Shown here one piece after another: positions 1 through 8,114 of a stretch of 54,894 nucleotides of DNA (its first letter is position 1; the number at the start of each line of letters is the position of its first letter). Made by a program: the position numbers and the translations under genes. Source of the stretch: CAYJKB01 sp964370625. GTDB taxonomy: Bacteria; Bacillota; Clostridia; Oscillospirales; Butyricicoccaceae. The notes under the pieces are model-generated. The model was given only the letters and a program-made list of their open reading frames with translations. It did no database searches and had not been told where the DNA came from. The stretch is taken from positions 1-54,894 of the forward strand of contig CAYJKB010000010.1 of the NCBI GenBank assembly GCA_964370625.1, read 5' to 3'.

Positions 1-13
1 AAGTATAAAAAAA

Positions 14-44
14 GGGGGGTGTGTCGCAATCAGACACACCCCCC
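14..44 (-). terminator. Intrinsic terminator, minus strand
   Basis: A perfect 12-bp stem (14-25 with 33-44, 7-nt loop) of G6/C6 plus TGTGTC/GACACA. Read on the minus strand it is followed by seven T residues. It lies downstream of the minus-strand UroD-like gene that ends at 126 and probably ends that transcript. Confidence 0.8.
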
Positions 45-87
45 TAAAACAAATCCTAATTTGTTTTAACTTTTTTATCGGAATTAA

Positions 88-122
88 GCTGTGACAAGAA
101 TTTTCATTTTGTCACAGCCTTT
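88..122 (+). terminator. Intrinsic terminator, plus strand
   Basis: A 10-bp stem GCTGTGACAA/TTGTCACAGC (88-97 with 109-118) is followed by CTTTTTATTATT on the plus strand. It most likely ends a plus-strand transcript coming from outside the window, convergent with the UroD-like gene. Confidence 0.65.
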
Positions 123-125
123 TTA

Positions 126-1148
126 TTATTTATTAGTACATTCATCCCAGCTTTTGAAAACTTGAGATATATTTTCAGGTTTTGCACCAGGTCCAAATTC
201 AACTTGAGCTATACAATATCCATCTTGCCATAACGTGTTATGTACTAATTTTACAGCTTCATCAACTTCTTTTGTAGTTCCATATGGAATAATATTTTGT
301 CTATCAATCTCACCCCAAAAAGTGATTTTACCTTTAAATTGTTCTAATTGCTCAATGCCTATGCAGAAAATCTGAGTATTTATTCCATCAAGCCCCATTT
401 CAATTAGTTCAGGTAGAATACGAAGTGTATTTCCATCAGAATGCATCAATATTTTCTTTCCATGTGCATGGGCTATATCAATATAATCTTGATACATAGG
501 TTTAAATACACTTCTCCAAATTTCTGGAGAAATTAAAAGATCAATTTGCGAACCCCAGTCATCTTGGAATTTTATTGCATCAATATCAGTTTTTGCCCAT
601 TTTGTAACAAGTCTGCAATAGAAATCATGCATTTTAGCGATAAAATCAGTCATTTTTTCAGGCATATCCATTAAATCCATGAATAATTCAGCTGTCCCAC
701 GTATGAATTGTAGTTGCTCAAAAGGACGAGGATAACAAGCTGAAACAATGAATTTATCTTTAAGTGGTTTACATAATTCATTCACTTCTTCAATATCAAA
801 TAGTAATTCTTCTTCAGGAATATGAATATTATCTACATCTTCCCATTCTTCTCCTTTTACAATAGGGTCTTTAACTTCGCCAATTACACCTCGATGAATA
901 TTTGTAAAAACACAACCCCAGTTATCAATAAATTCACCAACCTCATGAGCATTTCCTTTAGCGGGCAAAGGCTTTTCATAAGTTGGAATAGGGGAATAGC
1001 ACATATCCCATTCAAATTCTTTATTCATTTGTTCTAATTGTTCTGGATAATTGTTTGTAGCCCAAGGAAGCACCCATAAATGTCGTGGTGCACGTCCTGA
1101 TTTATTTGTTCCCTCTAGTGTACTATAAACTAATTCTTTAGATGTCAT
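126..1148 (-). CDS. Uroporphyrinogen decarboxylase-family (UroD-like) protein
   Basis: A 340-residue protein with the UroD/methyltransferase TIM-barrel fold. Family-typical segments are HSDGN near residue 237 and a C-terminal GPGAKPENI segment that resembles the end of UroD-like proteins of unknown substrate. The N-terminal HemE signature (PVWxMRQAGR) is absent; HLWVLPWA stands there instead. It is therefore unlikely to be the haem enzyme HemE and more likely belongs to the MtaA/CmuA-like or uncharacterised UroD-like proteins, some of which move methyl groups to or from corrinoids. The start is supported by AAGGAG 8 nt upstream of the ATG. It is transcribed alone, with a minus-strand terminator downstream. 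Its substrate cannot be read from sequence. Confidence 0.75.
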   Translation of the reverse strand: MTSKELVYSTLEGTNKSGRAPRHLWVLPWATNNYPEQLEQMNKEFEWDMCYSPIPTYEKPLPAKGNAHEVGEFIDNWGCVFTNIHRGVIGEVKDPIVKGEEWEDVDNIHIPEEELLFDIEEVNELCKPLKDKFIVSACYPRPFEQLQFIRGTAELFMDLMDMPEKMTDFIAKMHDFYCRLVTKWAKTDIDAIKFQDDWGSQIDLLISPEIWRSVFKPMYQDYIDIAHAHGKKILMHSDGNTLRILPELIEMGLDGINTQIFCIGIEQLEQFKGKITFWGEIDRQNIIPYGTTKEVDEAVKLVHNTLWQDGYCIAQVEFGPGAKPENISQVFKSWDECTNK

Positions 1149-1233
1149 AACTTTTCTCCTTAGTAACTTCTTTATACACTAATCTTAATACAAAATTACA
1201 AAAAATTCATTTGAAAATCTGCATTGCAAAATT

Positions 1234-1416
1234 TTAAAGAAATTTATTTTCGATATGTGTTTTATCACATTCAGTCTTATTAATATTAGATGACATTGGC
1301 GTATAATAAGCACATTCACAATTATATGAAGTATGCACAACGGAGGACACTCTAATTAAATTACACATTCCGTCAAGCTGATATATACAATTATGAGTAC
1401 AAGAGATTAAATTCAT
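1234..1416 (-). CDS. Small cysteine-rich protein (about 60 aa)
   Basis: A 60-residue ORF with a good ribosome binding site (AAAGGA 10 nt before the ATG). Cysteines fall at about residues 6, 10, 18, 34, 36 and 50. The N-terminal pattern SCTHNCIYQLDGMCNL resembles small clostridial Cys-rich proteins that databases often mislabel as hydroxymyristoyl-ACP dehydratase. The cysteine spacing suggests metal or disulfide binding; no function is known. It is divergent from the efflux pair at 1512. The coding call rests on the RBS and the family-like Cys pattern, because the ORF is short. Confidence 0.6.
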   Translation of the reverse strand: MNLISCTHNCIYQLDGMCNLIRVSSVVHTSYNCECAYYTPMSSNINKTECDKTHIENKFL

Positions 1417-1511
1417 AAATTATCATTCCTTTAATTTTTTTTTGGTTTAATGTTATATTTTCCACAAATAAACAGAAAATACATATATCAAATAATTTTA
1501 GGAGTGAATAT

Positions 1512-2534
1512 ATGAAAAAAAATATAGCCGTCTTTTGTTGTACATTATTAACTTTATCACTTTTTTATGTTAATAGTCCGTATTATATTGTTAAAAATAT
1601 GGAAAAAGTAAATGTAACACAGTCCACCTCACAAAATATCTTTAATACAATTAATGTGCGTGGCACCATCGAAGAAGGTGAGTATAGCTGGATTAAAAGT
1701 GATTATAATGGTGTCATTAGTGAAATTTATGTAAGCGAAGGTGAAGCAGTTAAAGCGGGTGCAGTTCTAGCAAAAATTGAAATTTCATCTAATGACGATA
1801 TTTCAATTTCACAAATATCTTCAGATAATATAAATGAAATTACTGAAAATGTGTATAATGGAAGTATTTCAGATGCAGAACAGCTAAGCGCCGTTTTAGC
1901 AAATCAAATTATTATTAACAATTCTGATACTCAAAGTAATCATTATTATAATTTGATAAGCGATATTGATGGAAATGTAATGAATTTGCCACAAATAGGT
2001 GATAGTGTGCTTAAAGGTACATCTATATTTAAAATTTCAAATTTATATTCGCTTAAATTTAATTCTGATGTTCCTGAAATGTATATAAATCAAATTAAAG
2101 AAGGTATGTCTGCTGATATTTCTTGGACTGCTGAAAAAGATATTGTCTATAATGGTGTTATTGAAAGCATTAAGCCCTATGCTAAAACTTCAGTGAGTTT
2201 TGGAGGAATAGGTGATGTCAATGTTGAAGTTACAGCTAAAATCACAGGAAATTCACAAAATTTACGCCCTGGATACTCTGCAACTGCAAAAATATTCACG
2301 GATTATATTGAAAATGCAGTTATTATTCCTTATGAATCTATATTCCAACAAGAACAACTGCAATTTGTTTATGTGTACAATAACGGTGTTTTAGAAAAAA
2401 GACAGATAGAAACAGGTTATGAAATTTCACAAGGGGTTCAAGTTATATCTGGAGTTTCATCAGGTGAAACACTAGTTACAAACCCAGATGTAGACCTTTT
2501 ATATGACGGACTTGAAGTGATGGTGAAACATTGA
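1512..2534 (+). CDS. MacA/HlyD-type efflux adaptor (membrane fusion protein)
   Basis: A 340-residue protein with one N-terminal membrane segment (about 4-24) and then an extracytoplasmic adaptor. Two half-lipoyl motifs are visible: GVISEIYVSEGEAVKAGAVL near 70 and DIDGNVMNLPQIGDSVLKG near 155. A beta-barrel segment and a membrane-proximal C-terminal part (GVLEKRQIETGYE, SGETLVTNPD) follow. This matches the MacA/RND adaptor family, which links an inner-membrane transporter to an exported substrate. The stop codon overlaps the TTG start of the next gene, so the two are translationally coupled. GGAG lies upstream of the ATG. No outer-membrane partner is expected in a monoderm. Confidence 0.85.
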   Translation: MKKNIAVFCCTLLTLSLFYVNSPYYIVKNMEKVNVTQSTSQNIFNTINVRGTIEEGEYSWIKSDYNGVISEIYVSEGEAVKAGAVLAKIEISSNDDISISQISSDNINEITENVYNGSISDAEQLSAVLANQIIINNSDTQSNHYYNLISDIDGNVMNLPQIGDSVLKGTSIFKISNLYSLKFNSDVPEMYINQIKEGMSADISWTAEKDIVYNGVIESIKPYAKTSVSFGGIGDVNVEVTAKITGNSQNLRPGYSATAKIFTDYIENAVIIPYESIFQQEQLQFVYVYNNGVLEKRQIETGYEISQGVQVISGVSSGETLVTNPDVDLLYDGLEVMVKH

Positions 2535-3724
2535 GATATATAGATATTTTTAGATTATCATGGTGCAATGTTTTCAGACATAAAACTAGAGCGATATTTG
2601 CACTTTTATCTGTTGCAATCGGCGTGATTTCTGTCACTATTATTGTTACATTCGGACTAAATGTGAGTGCATCTGTTCAAAATGAACTTAAAAATTTAGG
2701 ACTTTCTGGGATTGTGATTTATCAAGATAACGAGAACAGCAGTGCAGAAAAACTTCAAGCTTTGCATATAGATAAAATTAAAGAATTACCATATGCTATG
2801 AATGCTATGAGTATAATAACTGAGATGGGTATTTATAAAAATAATACACAAAGTGGAAATATCTTAATTTGGGGAATTGATGAGAATTTTAAAGATACCT
2901 TTAATGTTGAATTATTACATGGTAGATTACTTGATATAGAAGATGTTAAAAATATCTCCAATGTAGTTATTGTAGATAATAATTTAGCTTTAAGTCTTTA
3001 TGGAAGAGAAAATATAGTTGGAAGAGAAATTTTGATATCAATCGAAGGATATTATGAGGAATATACTGTGATTGGAGTTATAACATCACAAAAAAGTGGG
3101 CTTGATATGTTAAGTAGTGGAGCAATTCCATCTTTTGTTTATATGTCAAACAATAAGCTTACAAGCATCACAGGGAAAGATAACATTAATCAAATAATTG
3201 TAAAGCCGGATGATGAAAACATTGAACAGTGTATGTCCTCGCTTAATTCTTTTTTCAAATCTCAGCCTGAATTTTTAAATACAATTAAAATTGAAAATAT
3301 GTCAGGATATTTGGAAAATATAAATTTGATAACTTTTATTATAACTAGTTTCATTTCTGCTGTAGCTGGAGTTTCGTTGATAGTCGCAATGATTGGAGTT
3401 ACGGGAAGTATGCTGTCTGCTGCAAATGAGCGAAAGCGGGAAATAGGAATATATATTGCTCTTGGCATTAAAAGTCATGATATTAAAAATTGTTTTATAT
3501 GGGAAGCTGCTATTGTATGCATTTCAGGAGGAATATTAGGTAGTATCATCAGTGGATTTATAATTTCAATTATTGAAATATTTTTAGATTTAAATATATA
3601 TTTTAATTTGTTTTTACCTCTTTGCATGGTAGGCTTTTGTGCGATAGGTGGAATTGTTTCTGGCGTTATACCTGCGATAAAAGCTATAAAATTTGATGTA
3701 ATTCATTCTTTGAGAGATTTATAA
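2531..3724 (+). CDS. MacB/FtsX-type ABC transporter permease
   Basis: A 397-residue membrane protein with the MacB-PCD/FtsX layout: one N-terminal transmembrane helix (about 18-42), a large extracytoplasmic domain (45-255), and three C-terminal helices (about 268-292, 320-345, 355-380). The N-terminal WCNVFRHKTRAIFALLSVAI is typical of the family, as is SAANERKREIGIYIALG before the second-last helices. The start is the TTG that overlaps the stop of the adaptor gene (TTGA). The ATP-binding subunit that normally accompanies this pair is not encoded next to it. Confidence 0.85.
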   Translation: MRYIDIFRLSWCNVFRHKTRAIFALLSVAIGVISVTIIVTFGLNVSASVQNELKNLGLSGIVIYQDNENSSAEKLQALHIDKIKELPYAMNAMSIITEMGIYKNNTQSGNILIWGIDENFKDTFNVELLHGRLLDIEDVKNISNVVIVDNNLALSLYGRENIVGREILISIEGYYEEYTVIGVITSQKSGLDMLSSGAIPSFVYMSNNKLTSITGKDNINQIIVKPDDENIEQCMSSLNSFFKSQPEFLNTIKIENMSGYLENINLITFIITSFISAVAGVSLIVAMIGVTGSMLSAANERKREIGIYIALGIKSHDIKNCFIWEAAIVCISGGILGSIISGFIISIIEIFLDLNIYFNLFLPLCMVGFCAIGGIVSGVIPAIKAIKFDVIHSLRDL

Positions 3725-3731
3725 ATAAATC

Positions 3732-3760
3732 TTTTATTTTATCTCAATTTATGCTATAAT
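3732..3760 (+). promoter_or_regulatory. Probable extended -10 promoter for pyrB
   Basis: TGCTATAAT (TG at 3752-3753, TATAAT at 3755-3760) is an extended -10 element. The -35 region (TTTTAT, 3732-3737) is weak. It lies about 45 bp before the pyrB ATG in the short gap after the permease gene. Confidence 0.55.
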
Positions 3761-3804
3761 ATACTGTATAACTTTATGTAAACCAAAAAGGATTGAACAT
3801 TAAA

Positions 3805-4899
3805 ATGAGAAACATTATAGATTTAAGCACACTTTCAAAAGAAGAATTTAATGATTTATATGATTTATCTTCAAAAATCATTGATAATCCAGAAGAATAT
3901 GTTGACAGTTGCAAAGGAAAAATTTTAGGAAGTCTTTTCTATGAGCCATCAACTCGTACTAATTTATCTTTTACAACTGCTATGATGAGACTCGGTGGCA
4001 GTGTTATGGGATTTTCTGACCCAAATTCATCATCAGTTTCAAAAGGAGAAAGCCTTAAGGACACTATTAGTATGGTGTCGAGTTATGCTGACATGGTGGT
4101 TATGCGAAATCCTCTTGAAGGTGCTGCAACAGCTGCTGCACTTTATTCCTCTGTACCTATAATTAATGCTGGCGATGGAGGGCATCTACACCCAACACAA
4201 ACACTTACTGACATTGTAACAATTCTGCGTTTACGTGGTAGTGCTGATAATATGAAAATCGGAATTTGTGGTGACCTTAAATACGGCAGAACAGTTCATT
4301 CGCTAATTAAATTTTTATCTCGTTATGAAAATATCCAATTTTATTTAATTGCCCCTCGTGAACTTAAAGTTCCGTCCTATATACGAGAATTTATGATTGA
4401 AAATAATCTAAAATTCTTTGAGGTATCTGGATTAGAGCCTGTAATTCCAATGCTTGATGTATTATATATGACAAGAATTCAAAAAGAACGTTTTTCAAAT
4501 CAAGATGAATACCAAAGCCTTAAAGGAATTTATTGCCTTAACATGTCAAAGCTATCTAATGCTAAAGAAGATTTGCTTATTATGCATCCACTTCCACGTG
4601 TTGATGAAATTGCACAAGATGTTGATGATGATAAAAGAGCTGTGTATTTTGAACAGGCAAGAATTGGCATGTATGCTCGTATGGCACTACTTCTTACTTT
4701 GTCAAAAGAAAAATATAAGCGTCAATATACTGTAAAATGGGGTAAGAATAATATTCGTTGCACTAACCCTAAATGTGTTACAAAAGTTGAAGATTATTTA
4801 CCAATGGATTTTCATAAAATCGGTGAAGATAAGAGCTGTATTTACTGCGATAAACCAATTGAATACTTTGAGGTTTCACAAGAAGAAACTGAAAATTAA
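3805..4899 (+). CDS. pyrB: Aspartate carbamoyltransferase with PyrI-like zinc tail
   Basis: Catalyses carbamoyl phosphate + L-aspartate to N-carbamoylaspartate in pyrimidine synthesis. The catalytic chain shows STRT at about 49-52 (carbamoyl-phosphate loop), HPTQT and HPLPR (261-265). After the normal catalytic end there is a tail of about 50 residues with CTNPKC (319-324) and CIYC (345-348), very like the zinc-binding domain of the regulatory chain PyrI. The allosteric nucleotide-binding half of PyrI is missing and no pyrI gene is nearby. I chose the ATG at 3805, because a TTG in frame at 3793 directly abuts the AAAAAGGA Shine-Dalgarno and so could not use it. The gene is monocistronic in this window. 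Confidence 0.93.
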   Translation: MRNIIDLSTLSKEEFNDLYDLSSKIIDNPEEYVDSCKGKILGSLFYEPSTRTNLSFTTAMMRLGGSVMGFSDPNSSSVSKGESLKDTISMVSSYADMVVMRNPLEGAATAAALYSSVPIINAGDGGHLHPTQTLTDIVTILRLRGSADNMKIGICGDLKYGRTVHSLIKFLSRYENIQFYLIAPRELKVPSYIREFMIENNLKFFEVSGLEPVIPMLDVLYMTRIQKERFSNQDEYQSLKGIYCLNMSKLSNAKEDLLIMHPLPRVDEIAQDVDDDKRAVYFEQARIGMYARMALLLTLSKEKYKRQYTVKWGKNNIRCTNPKCVTKVEDYLPMDFHKIGEDKSCIYCDKPIEYFEVSQEETEN

Positions 4900-4956
4900 A
4901 TCTTTGTAAAATCATCTACTTTTATTGTAATATTGTGCACAGATATTAGAAAACAC

Positions 4957-4985
4957 TGTACATGAATTTAAACTTAATGTATAAT
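4957..4985 (+). promoter_or_regulatory. Probable promoter of the cobalamin cluster leader
   Basis: TGTACA (4957-4962), 17-bp spacer, TATAAT (4980-4985). It sits about 25 bp before the 5' edge of the cobalamin riboswitch, where a leader promoter would be expected. Confidence 0.6.
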
Positions 4986-5009
4986 ATTCTTAAAACTTTA
5001 AATGTATTA

Positions 5010-5107
5010 AAATTTAATATCAAAGGGGAAGTTAGGTGAAATTCCTACACAGGACCGCTACTGTAATCATTGAATAATGTAAGTCAGATGCCTTGATTTA
5101 TTAAACT
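5010..5107 (+). promoter_or_regulatory. Cobalamin (adenosylcobalamin) riboswitch
   Basis: Conserved core elements are in order: AGGGGAAG near 5024, GGTGAAATTCC (5035-5044), ACCGCTACTGTAA (5054-5066) and the B12 box AAGTCAGATGCC (5081-5092). The ends pair to form P1 (ATCAAAGG near 5019-5026 with CCTTGAT at 5091-5097). It precedes cbiD and a terminator hairpin, so ligand binding probably promotes termination and shuts down the downstream cobalamin/tetrapyrrole genes. A class I cobalamin aptamer is the best fit, judged by eye. Confidence 0.93.
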
Positions 5108-5141
5108 CTGCGGTTTCTGGAGTAGTAAAAGTGATATTCAC

Positions 5142-5184
5142 AGACTACTTTAAAAGCTTTATTGCATTAAAGTAGTCTTTTCTT
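5142..5184 (+). terminator. Riboswitch-controlled terminator
   Basis: A 12-bp stem (5142-5153 with 5167-5178; AGACTACTTTAA/TTAAAGTAGTCT) followed by TTTTCTT. It lies between the cobalamin aptamer and the cbiD ribosome binding site and is the likely expression platform. Confidence 0.85.
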
Positions 5185-5219
5185 ATGTTTAAAATACAAA
5201 CTATGTTTTGGAGCATTAA

Positions 5220-6341
5220 ATGAAACATGATAAAATAAAAACTCTGCCACAGGGATTTGGATACACAACAGGCACATGTGCGACTGTCGCTGCAAAGGCT
5301 TGTGCAATCGGTCTTTTGACAGGTCAAATTCCTGAAAAAGTCAAAACAATCACACCGAATGGGATAGCTTTAATTATTGACACACTAGATGATGCTATCA
5401 CAGATGACTTAGCTACTTGTGCGATTGAAAAATTCAGTGGTGATGACCCTGATATTACAAACGGAACTAAAATCGTTGCCCATGCATATAAAATCGCTGA
5501 AAAAACAGTTGTGATTGAAGGTGGCATTGGTGTTGGCAAAGTAACGCTAAAGGGGCTCGACATTGAAATAGGTCAACCTGCAATTAACAAAACTCCTCGA
5601 AAAACCATATTTGATGAAGTTATGTCTGTTATCAGTGAGAATAATTATGATGGTGGTATTAAAATTGTCATTTCAGTTCCTGAAGGTGAAAAACTTGCTA
5701 AAAAAACCTATAATCCAAGGCTTGGAATTGTAGGTGGGATTTCAATTATTGGAACAACTGGAATTGTAGAACCGATGAGTGCAAGGGCATTAATTGAAAC
5801 TATTCATGTGGAACTTAAAATGCTTCATGAAAACGGAATACGCAATATAGTAATCACACCTGGAAACTATGGCAAGGATTTTATTCGTGGAAATTATGAA
5901 ATACCTGATTTCCATACAATTAAATGTAGTAATTTTTTAGGTGAAGCATTAGATTATGCTTCTAAACTTGATTTTGATAATGTGCTTTTAATAGGCCATA
6001 TTGGGAAATTCATAAAAGTGTGCGGTGGAGTTTATAATACACATTCAAATAATTGTGATATTAGAGTTGAACTTATAGCGACAGCAGCTATAAGACATGG
6101 CGCTGATAATGAAACATTAAATAAAATATTAGATTGCATTGTTACAGAAGATGCATTGGATATATTAAAACAAACAGATATTTTTGATAAAGTGCTTGAA
6201 ACTTTATCAGAAAAACTTGAATTTTATATAAAAAAGCGATATGGAAAAGAGAGCATTTCGGCAATTTCATTTTCAAATCGTCATGGTTTATTAATATCTA
6301 CGACAAACACAGAAAAAATACTTGAAACTTGGAAAGTTTAA
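5220..6341 (+). CDS. cbiD: Cobalt-precorrin-5B C1-methyltransferase CbiD
   Basis: SAM-dependent methylation at C1 of cobalt-precorrin-5B in the anaerobic corrin pathway. The protein has 373 residues, the usual length, and starts with the family hallmark GFGYTTGTCATVAAKA (12-27). Other family segments are PRLGIVGGISIIGTTGIVEP (about 160-180) and GHIGKFIKVCGGVYNTHS (about 260-277). TTTTGGAG precedes the ATG. It is the first gene of the riboswitch-controlled operon; the next gene follows after 21 bp. Confidence 0.96.
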   Translation: MKHDKIKTLPQGFGYTTGTCATVAAKACAIGLLTGQIPEKVKTITPNGIALIIDTLDDAITDDLATCAIEKFSGDDPDITNGTKIVAHAYKIAEKTVVIEGGIGVGKVTLKGLDIEIGQPAINKTPRKTIFDEVMSVISENNYDGGIKIVISVPEGEKLAKKTYNPRLGIVGGISIIGTTGIVEPMSARALIETIHVELKMLHENGIRNIVITPGNYGKDFIRGNYEIPDFHTIKCSNFLGEALDYASKLDFDNVLLIGHIGKFIKVCGGVYNTHSNNCDIRVELIATAAIRHGADNETLNKILDCIVTEDALDILKQTDIFDKVLETLSEKLEFYIKKRYGKESISAISFSNRHGLLISTTNTEKILETWKV

Positions 6342-6362
6342 ATACTTAGGAGGACAAAATAA

Positions 6363-7115
6363 ATGGTACATTTTGTAGGCGCTGGTTGTGGTGCTACTGA
6401 TTTAATAACAATTAGAGGTGTTAAACATCTTGAAACAGCAGATATAGTGATTTATGCAGGCTCGCTTGTAAATCCTCAGCTTTTAGAATATACAAAAGAT
6501 GGATGTGAAATTTTTAATAGTGCATCTATGACTCTTGAAGATGTTCTTGCTGTAATGCAAAGAGGGAATGCTGAAAATAAAAAAGTTGTGCGTCTGCACA
6601 CTGGCGACCCTAGCATTTACGGTGCAATCCGTGAGCAAATGGATGAGCTTGTTAAAATGGATATTGAATTTGATGTAACACCTGGTGTTAGTGCATTATT
6701 TGGTGCAGCAGCATCACTTAAAGCTGAATATACTCTTCCTGATGTATCCCAAACAGTAATTATTACAAGAATGGCAGGAAGAACACCTGTGCCAGAGCGT
6801 GAAAACATCGCATCTCTTGCAGCTCATAATGCAACAATGGCAATTTATCTGTCAACAGGACTTCTTGAAGGTCTTTGTGAAGAACTTGTATCTGGTGGAT
6901 ATTCAATGGATACGCCAGCTGCGATTGTATATAAAGCTTCTTGGGATGATGAAAAGAAAATAATTGGTACAATTAAAGAGCTTCCTAAAATGGCAAAAGA
7001 AAATAATATTACTAAAACTGCTTTAATATTAGTAGGAAACTTTTTAGGTGATGCTTATGAAAAAAGCAAACTATATGATAAGAGCTTTACTCATGAATTT
7101 AGAAAAGGTGTATAA
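6363..7115 (+). CDS. cbiF: Cobalt-precorrin-4 C11-methyltransferase CbiF
   Basis: A 250-residue tetrapyrrole (corrin/porphyrin) methylase that adds the C11 methyl group. Motifs are VGAGCGATDLITIRG at the N terminus, HTGDPSIYGAIREQMD (about 80-95) and the CobM/CbiF-specific TPGVSALFGAAA (about 105-116) and TRMAGRTPVPERE (about 137-149). The RBS AGGAGG lies 9 nt upstream. CbiG follows after 6 bp. The early operon order cbiD-cbiF-cbiG groups consecutive pathway steps: CbiF, CbiG, then CbiD. Confidence 0.96.
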   Translation: MVHFVGAGCGATDLITIRGVKHLETADIVIYAGSLVNPQLLEYTKDGCEIFNSASMTLEDVLAVMQRGNAENKKVVRLHTGDPSIYGAIREQMDELVKMDIEFDVTPGVSALFGAAASLKAEYTLPDVSQTVIITRMAGRTPVPERENIASLAAHNATMAIYLSTGLLEGLCEELVSGGYSMDTPAAIVYKASWDDEKKIIGTIKELPKMAKENNITKTALILVGNFLGDAYEKSKLYDKSFTHEFRKGV

Positions 7116-7121
7116 AACACT

Positions 7122-8114
7122 ATGAAAATTGCTATCATTTCATTCACTGATAATGGTTTGAAATTATCAACATTGATTCAAAATCTGCTAATTTCACACG
7201 ATATATCAACGTTTCACAAACCAAAACCACTTAAAAAGGCTATTAAATCAATTTTCAAAAAATTTGATGGATTAATTTTTATTGGTGCAACAGGGATTTG
7301 TGTACGTCTGATTTCACCATATATTAAATCAAAGCAAAGTGACCCTTGTGTACTGGTTATGGATGAACTTGCAAGATTTGTTATTCCGATTTTAAGTGGC
7401 CACTTAGGTGGAGGTAATGAACTTTGTGATGATATTTGTAAAGTTATTGAATGTACACCAGTTATCACAACTGCTACAGATATTAATGGAAAAATGGCTG
7501 TAGATGTATTTGCGAAAAAGAATAATCTTTACATTACTGATTTTGAAAATGCTAAAATTATATCAGCTGAAATTCTTAAAGGCAATATTGGTATAGTATC
7601 TGATTTTACGATTTTAAATGTTCCATCTGAAGTGAAAATCGATGATTTTACCCTAGATGTAGGGATTTGCATTTCGTTAGACAAGCTTAAAAAGCCGTTT
7701 AATACTACGCTTAATTTATTACCTAAAAATGTAGTTATCGGTGTTGGTTGTAAACGAAATACAGCTTTTGAAATTTTTGAAAATCGTGTTTTATCAGTTC
7801 TTGCTAAGAATAAAATTGATATTAATTCAGTGTCAGAACTTTGTTCCATTGATTTAAAACAAGATGAATTATGTATTATAAAATTCAGTGAAAAATATAG
7901 CATACCTTTTAAAACATATACAAAAGAAGAGCTTATGCAAGCAGAGGGACAATTTTCAAGCTCAGAATTTGTTAGAAACATTACAGGGGTAGATTGTGTT
8001 TGTGAAAGAGCAGCCATTTTATCTGCTGATGAACTTATTTATAAAAAAGATGGTCAAGACGGTGTAACTATTGCACTCGCACTTAAAGAATGGAGTGGAA
8101 ATTTTGAATATTAA
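7122..8114 (+). CDS. cbiG: Cobalt-precorrin-5A hydrolase CbiG
   Basis: Opens the delta-lactone of cobalt-precorrin-5A and releases acetaldehyde, the ring-contraction step unique to the anaerobic route. The 330 residues show FIGATGICVRLISPYIKSK (about 51-69), LARFVIPILSGHLGGGNEL (about 80-98) and a C-terminal domain with VIGVGCKRNT (about 206-215). These match the N-terminal, central and C-terminal CbiG domains. Its end overlaps the start of hemA by 11 bp. Confidence 0.95.
   Translation: MKIAIISFTDNGLKLSTLIQNLLISHDISTFHKPKPLKKAIKSIFKKFDGLIFIGATGICVRLISPYIKSKQSDPCVLVMDELARFVIPILSGHLGGGNELCDDICKVIECTPVITTATDINGKMAVDVFAKKNNLYITDFENAKIISAEILKGNIGIVSDFTILNVPSEVKIDDFTLDVGICISLDKLKKPFNTTLNLLPKNVVIGVGCKRNTAFEIFENRVLSVLAKNKIDINSVSELCSIDLKQDELCIIKFSEKYSIPFKTYTKEELMQAEGQFSSSEFVRNITGVDCVCERAAILSADELIYKKDGQDGVTIALALKEWSGNFEY

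Noticed and set aside
126..1148. Haem-pathway HemE (uroporphyrinogen decarboxylase)
   Set aside because: The HemE-specific N-terminal arginine motif is missing, so only the broader UroD-like family is supported.
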